This document shows positions 63,201 through 64,000 of a DNA stretch of 64,000 nucleotides, in pieces. The notes under the pieces were generated by a model. That model saw only the letters and a list, made by a program, of their open reading frames with translations. It was not told where the DNA came from and ran no database searches. The DNA comes from Irpex lacteus (taxonomy: Eukaryota; Basidiomycota; Agaricomycetes; Polyporales; Irpicaceae), in assembly GCA_001986395.2 (NCBI GenBank), contig MQVO02000065.1, positions 20,810 to 84,809 on the forward strand, in the 5' to 3' direction. How positions within the stretch are numbered: the stretch's first letter is position 1; each line of letters starts with the position of its first letter. A program made the position numbers and the translations under genes.

Positions 63201-64000
63201 GCTCATTCCTCCCGCGTTTCTTCGGAGTCTCACTCGCTTGGAAGAGTTGTACCTGAGTGGTAATGAGCTTACGGCGCTTCCAAATGCCGAATTGGAGGCC
63301 TTGGTGAATCTACGAGTGTTGTTCTTGAATGGGAACAAGCTACAGAGCTTGCCGCAGGAGCTAGGAAAGATCAAGAGCCTTTCGGTATTGGACGTCGGCA
63401 GCAACCTGTTGAGATATAACATCAACAATTGGAGTTTGATTGGAATTGGTACGTCCCTTGGCCGTCCTAGAAATCATTCATGGACAATAGTCGACTAATG
63501 AATAACACGCATTTCACCTATTAGGAACTTCAATCAAAACCTGCGTTATCTCAACCTGTCGGGAAACAAACGTCTGGACATCAAGCCTGACCACAAGGCA
63601 GGGCCGACACACACGAAGCTCGATAATTTCGCCATGCTCAGGGATCTCAAGGTGCTCGGGCTCATGGACATAACTTTCACCTTTGAGTCCAATATTCAGA
63701 CGACACCGAAGATCGCCGCGTGCGTACCTCTCTCTCCGAAGTTAACAACATGGCGTACGGCATCGCAGATACGCTGGGGCAGAGTCTCACCATGTTCGAC
63801 TTCGTCCAACCCGAGTTTCGAGAGCGCAAGAGCGAAGCGATCTTTGGGATTTCGGTCGGCCGTCGCACATCGGTAGCAATAACCGTATCTCGAAGTACCT
63901 TCAGAGCAGGGTGACTTCGTTTCTTGCTGAAGAAGTGGATCGCGTGGAGAGATCACGAAACGGGACGATCACAGACGCCATGCGTAGGACGTTCTTGAAG
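60203..64000 (+). CDS. CYR1: Adenylate cyclase, N-terminal half (3' partial), with several single-base frameshifts
   Basis: Start at ATG 60203 (MSVEFVQGSSRMSFISPLSL). Exons: 60203-60379, 60489-61545, 61608-61760, 61830-63448, 63525 onward, continuing past the window. The N terminus is long, Ser/Pro-rich and disordered. Then comes a Ras-associating domain (YKIRIYRTGNAYHLANLKL.., LYLKERGR.ERMLGMTEKPASIVRRQLQQAGYED, about 61385-61760), at least twelve leucine-rich repeats (61870-63600; LNLSRNPMVEIPLDF, LDISFNMISELPTEIG, LYLSGNELTALPNAEL), and the start of a PP2C-like domain (VRTSLSEVNNMAYGIADTLG). This is the order of fungal Ras-activated adenylate cyclases; the catalytic domain lies right of the window. 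Seven apparent indels (61751, 62038, 62190, 62588, 63435, 63695, 63850) break the frame as written although each side stays conserved. Confidence 0.88.

Noticed and set aside
60203..64000. Adenylate cyclase as a pseudogene
   Set aside because: Each frameshift is a single base, most are in homopolymers, and no in-frame stop or loss of conserved residues occurs between them, so sequence error is the simpler reading.
1..64000. CRISPR arrays, operons and ribosome-binding sites
   Set aside because: The intron-rich genes are eukaryotic, and no regularly spaced short direct repeats of CRISPR type were seen.

Overview
The window reads as nuclear DNA of a basidiomycete fungus, most likely an Agaricomycete. 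Genes are compact and multi-exon, with short (about 45-120 nt) GT-AG introns whose donors look like GTRNGT. Gene content is typical: F-box proteins, C6 zinc-cluster factors, a HAM1-like protein, Kelch-MYND, GH2 beta-mannosidase, MFS and YAT transporters, and a Ras-responsive adenylate cyclase. The species cannot be fixed from the sequence alone. All gene models below are manual splice reconstructions checked for reading phase.

Layout. (1) 1-9188: a Ty3/gypsy chromovirus-type LTR retrotransposon cut by the left window edge. It has a Gag-protease-RT-RNase H frame, an integrase-chromodomain frame, a third large unknown ORF and a candidate 3' LTR. (2) 9190-18425: a Tad/I-like LINE (endonuclease, RT, RNase H, poly-A tail). 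It is split by two further elements with terminal inverted repeats, at 10169-12506 and 15444-17232; removing either one rejoins the LINE frame exactly. (3) 18440-30949: two same-orientation copies of a ~3.5 kb segment. Each carries a zinc-cluster factor gene on the minus strand, hairpin-bearing intergenic repeats, and the start of a securin-like gene. The right copy is intact (29091-30949) and the left copy is a broken relic (from 21670). An F-box gene lies between them. (4) 32092-41169: a second F-box gene, two small tandem paralogues that may be ubiquitin-like, and a HAM1-like gene. (5) 43223-53573: two paralogous type-II membrane methyltransferase-like genes bracket a Kelch-MYND gene and a secreted beta-mannosidase. 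(6) 53852-58164: an MFS monocarboxylate-type transporter and an amino-acid permease, both on the minus strand. (7) 60203 to the right edge: the N-terminal half of adenylate cyclase (RA domain, leucine-rich repeats, start of a PP2C-like domain).

The left third is therefore a transposon nest and the right half is ordinary gene space. The most notable candidates are the third ORF of the gypsy element, the G-run junction between its two pol frames, the nested TIR elements, and the segmental duplication with its hairpin repeats. A caution for any user: the permease carries one single-base frameshift and the adenylate cyclase carries seven, mostly in short homopolymers and in otherwise well conserved coding sequence. 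This pattern suggests base-calling or assembly error rather than gene death.
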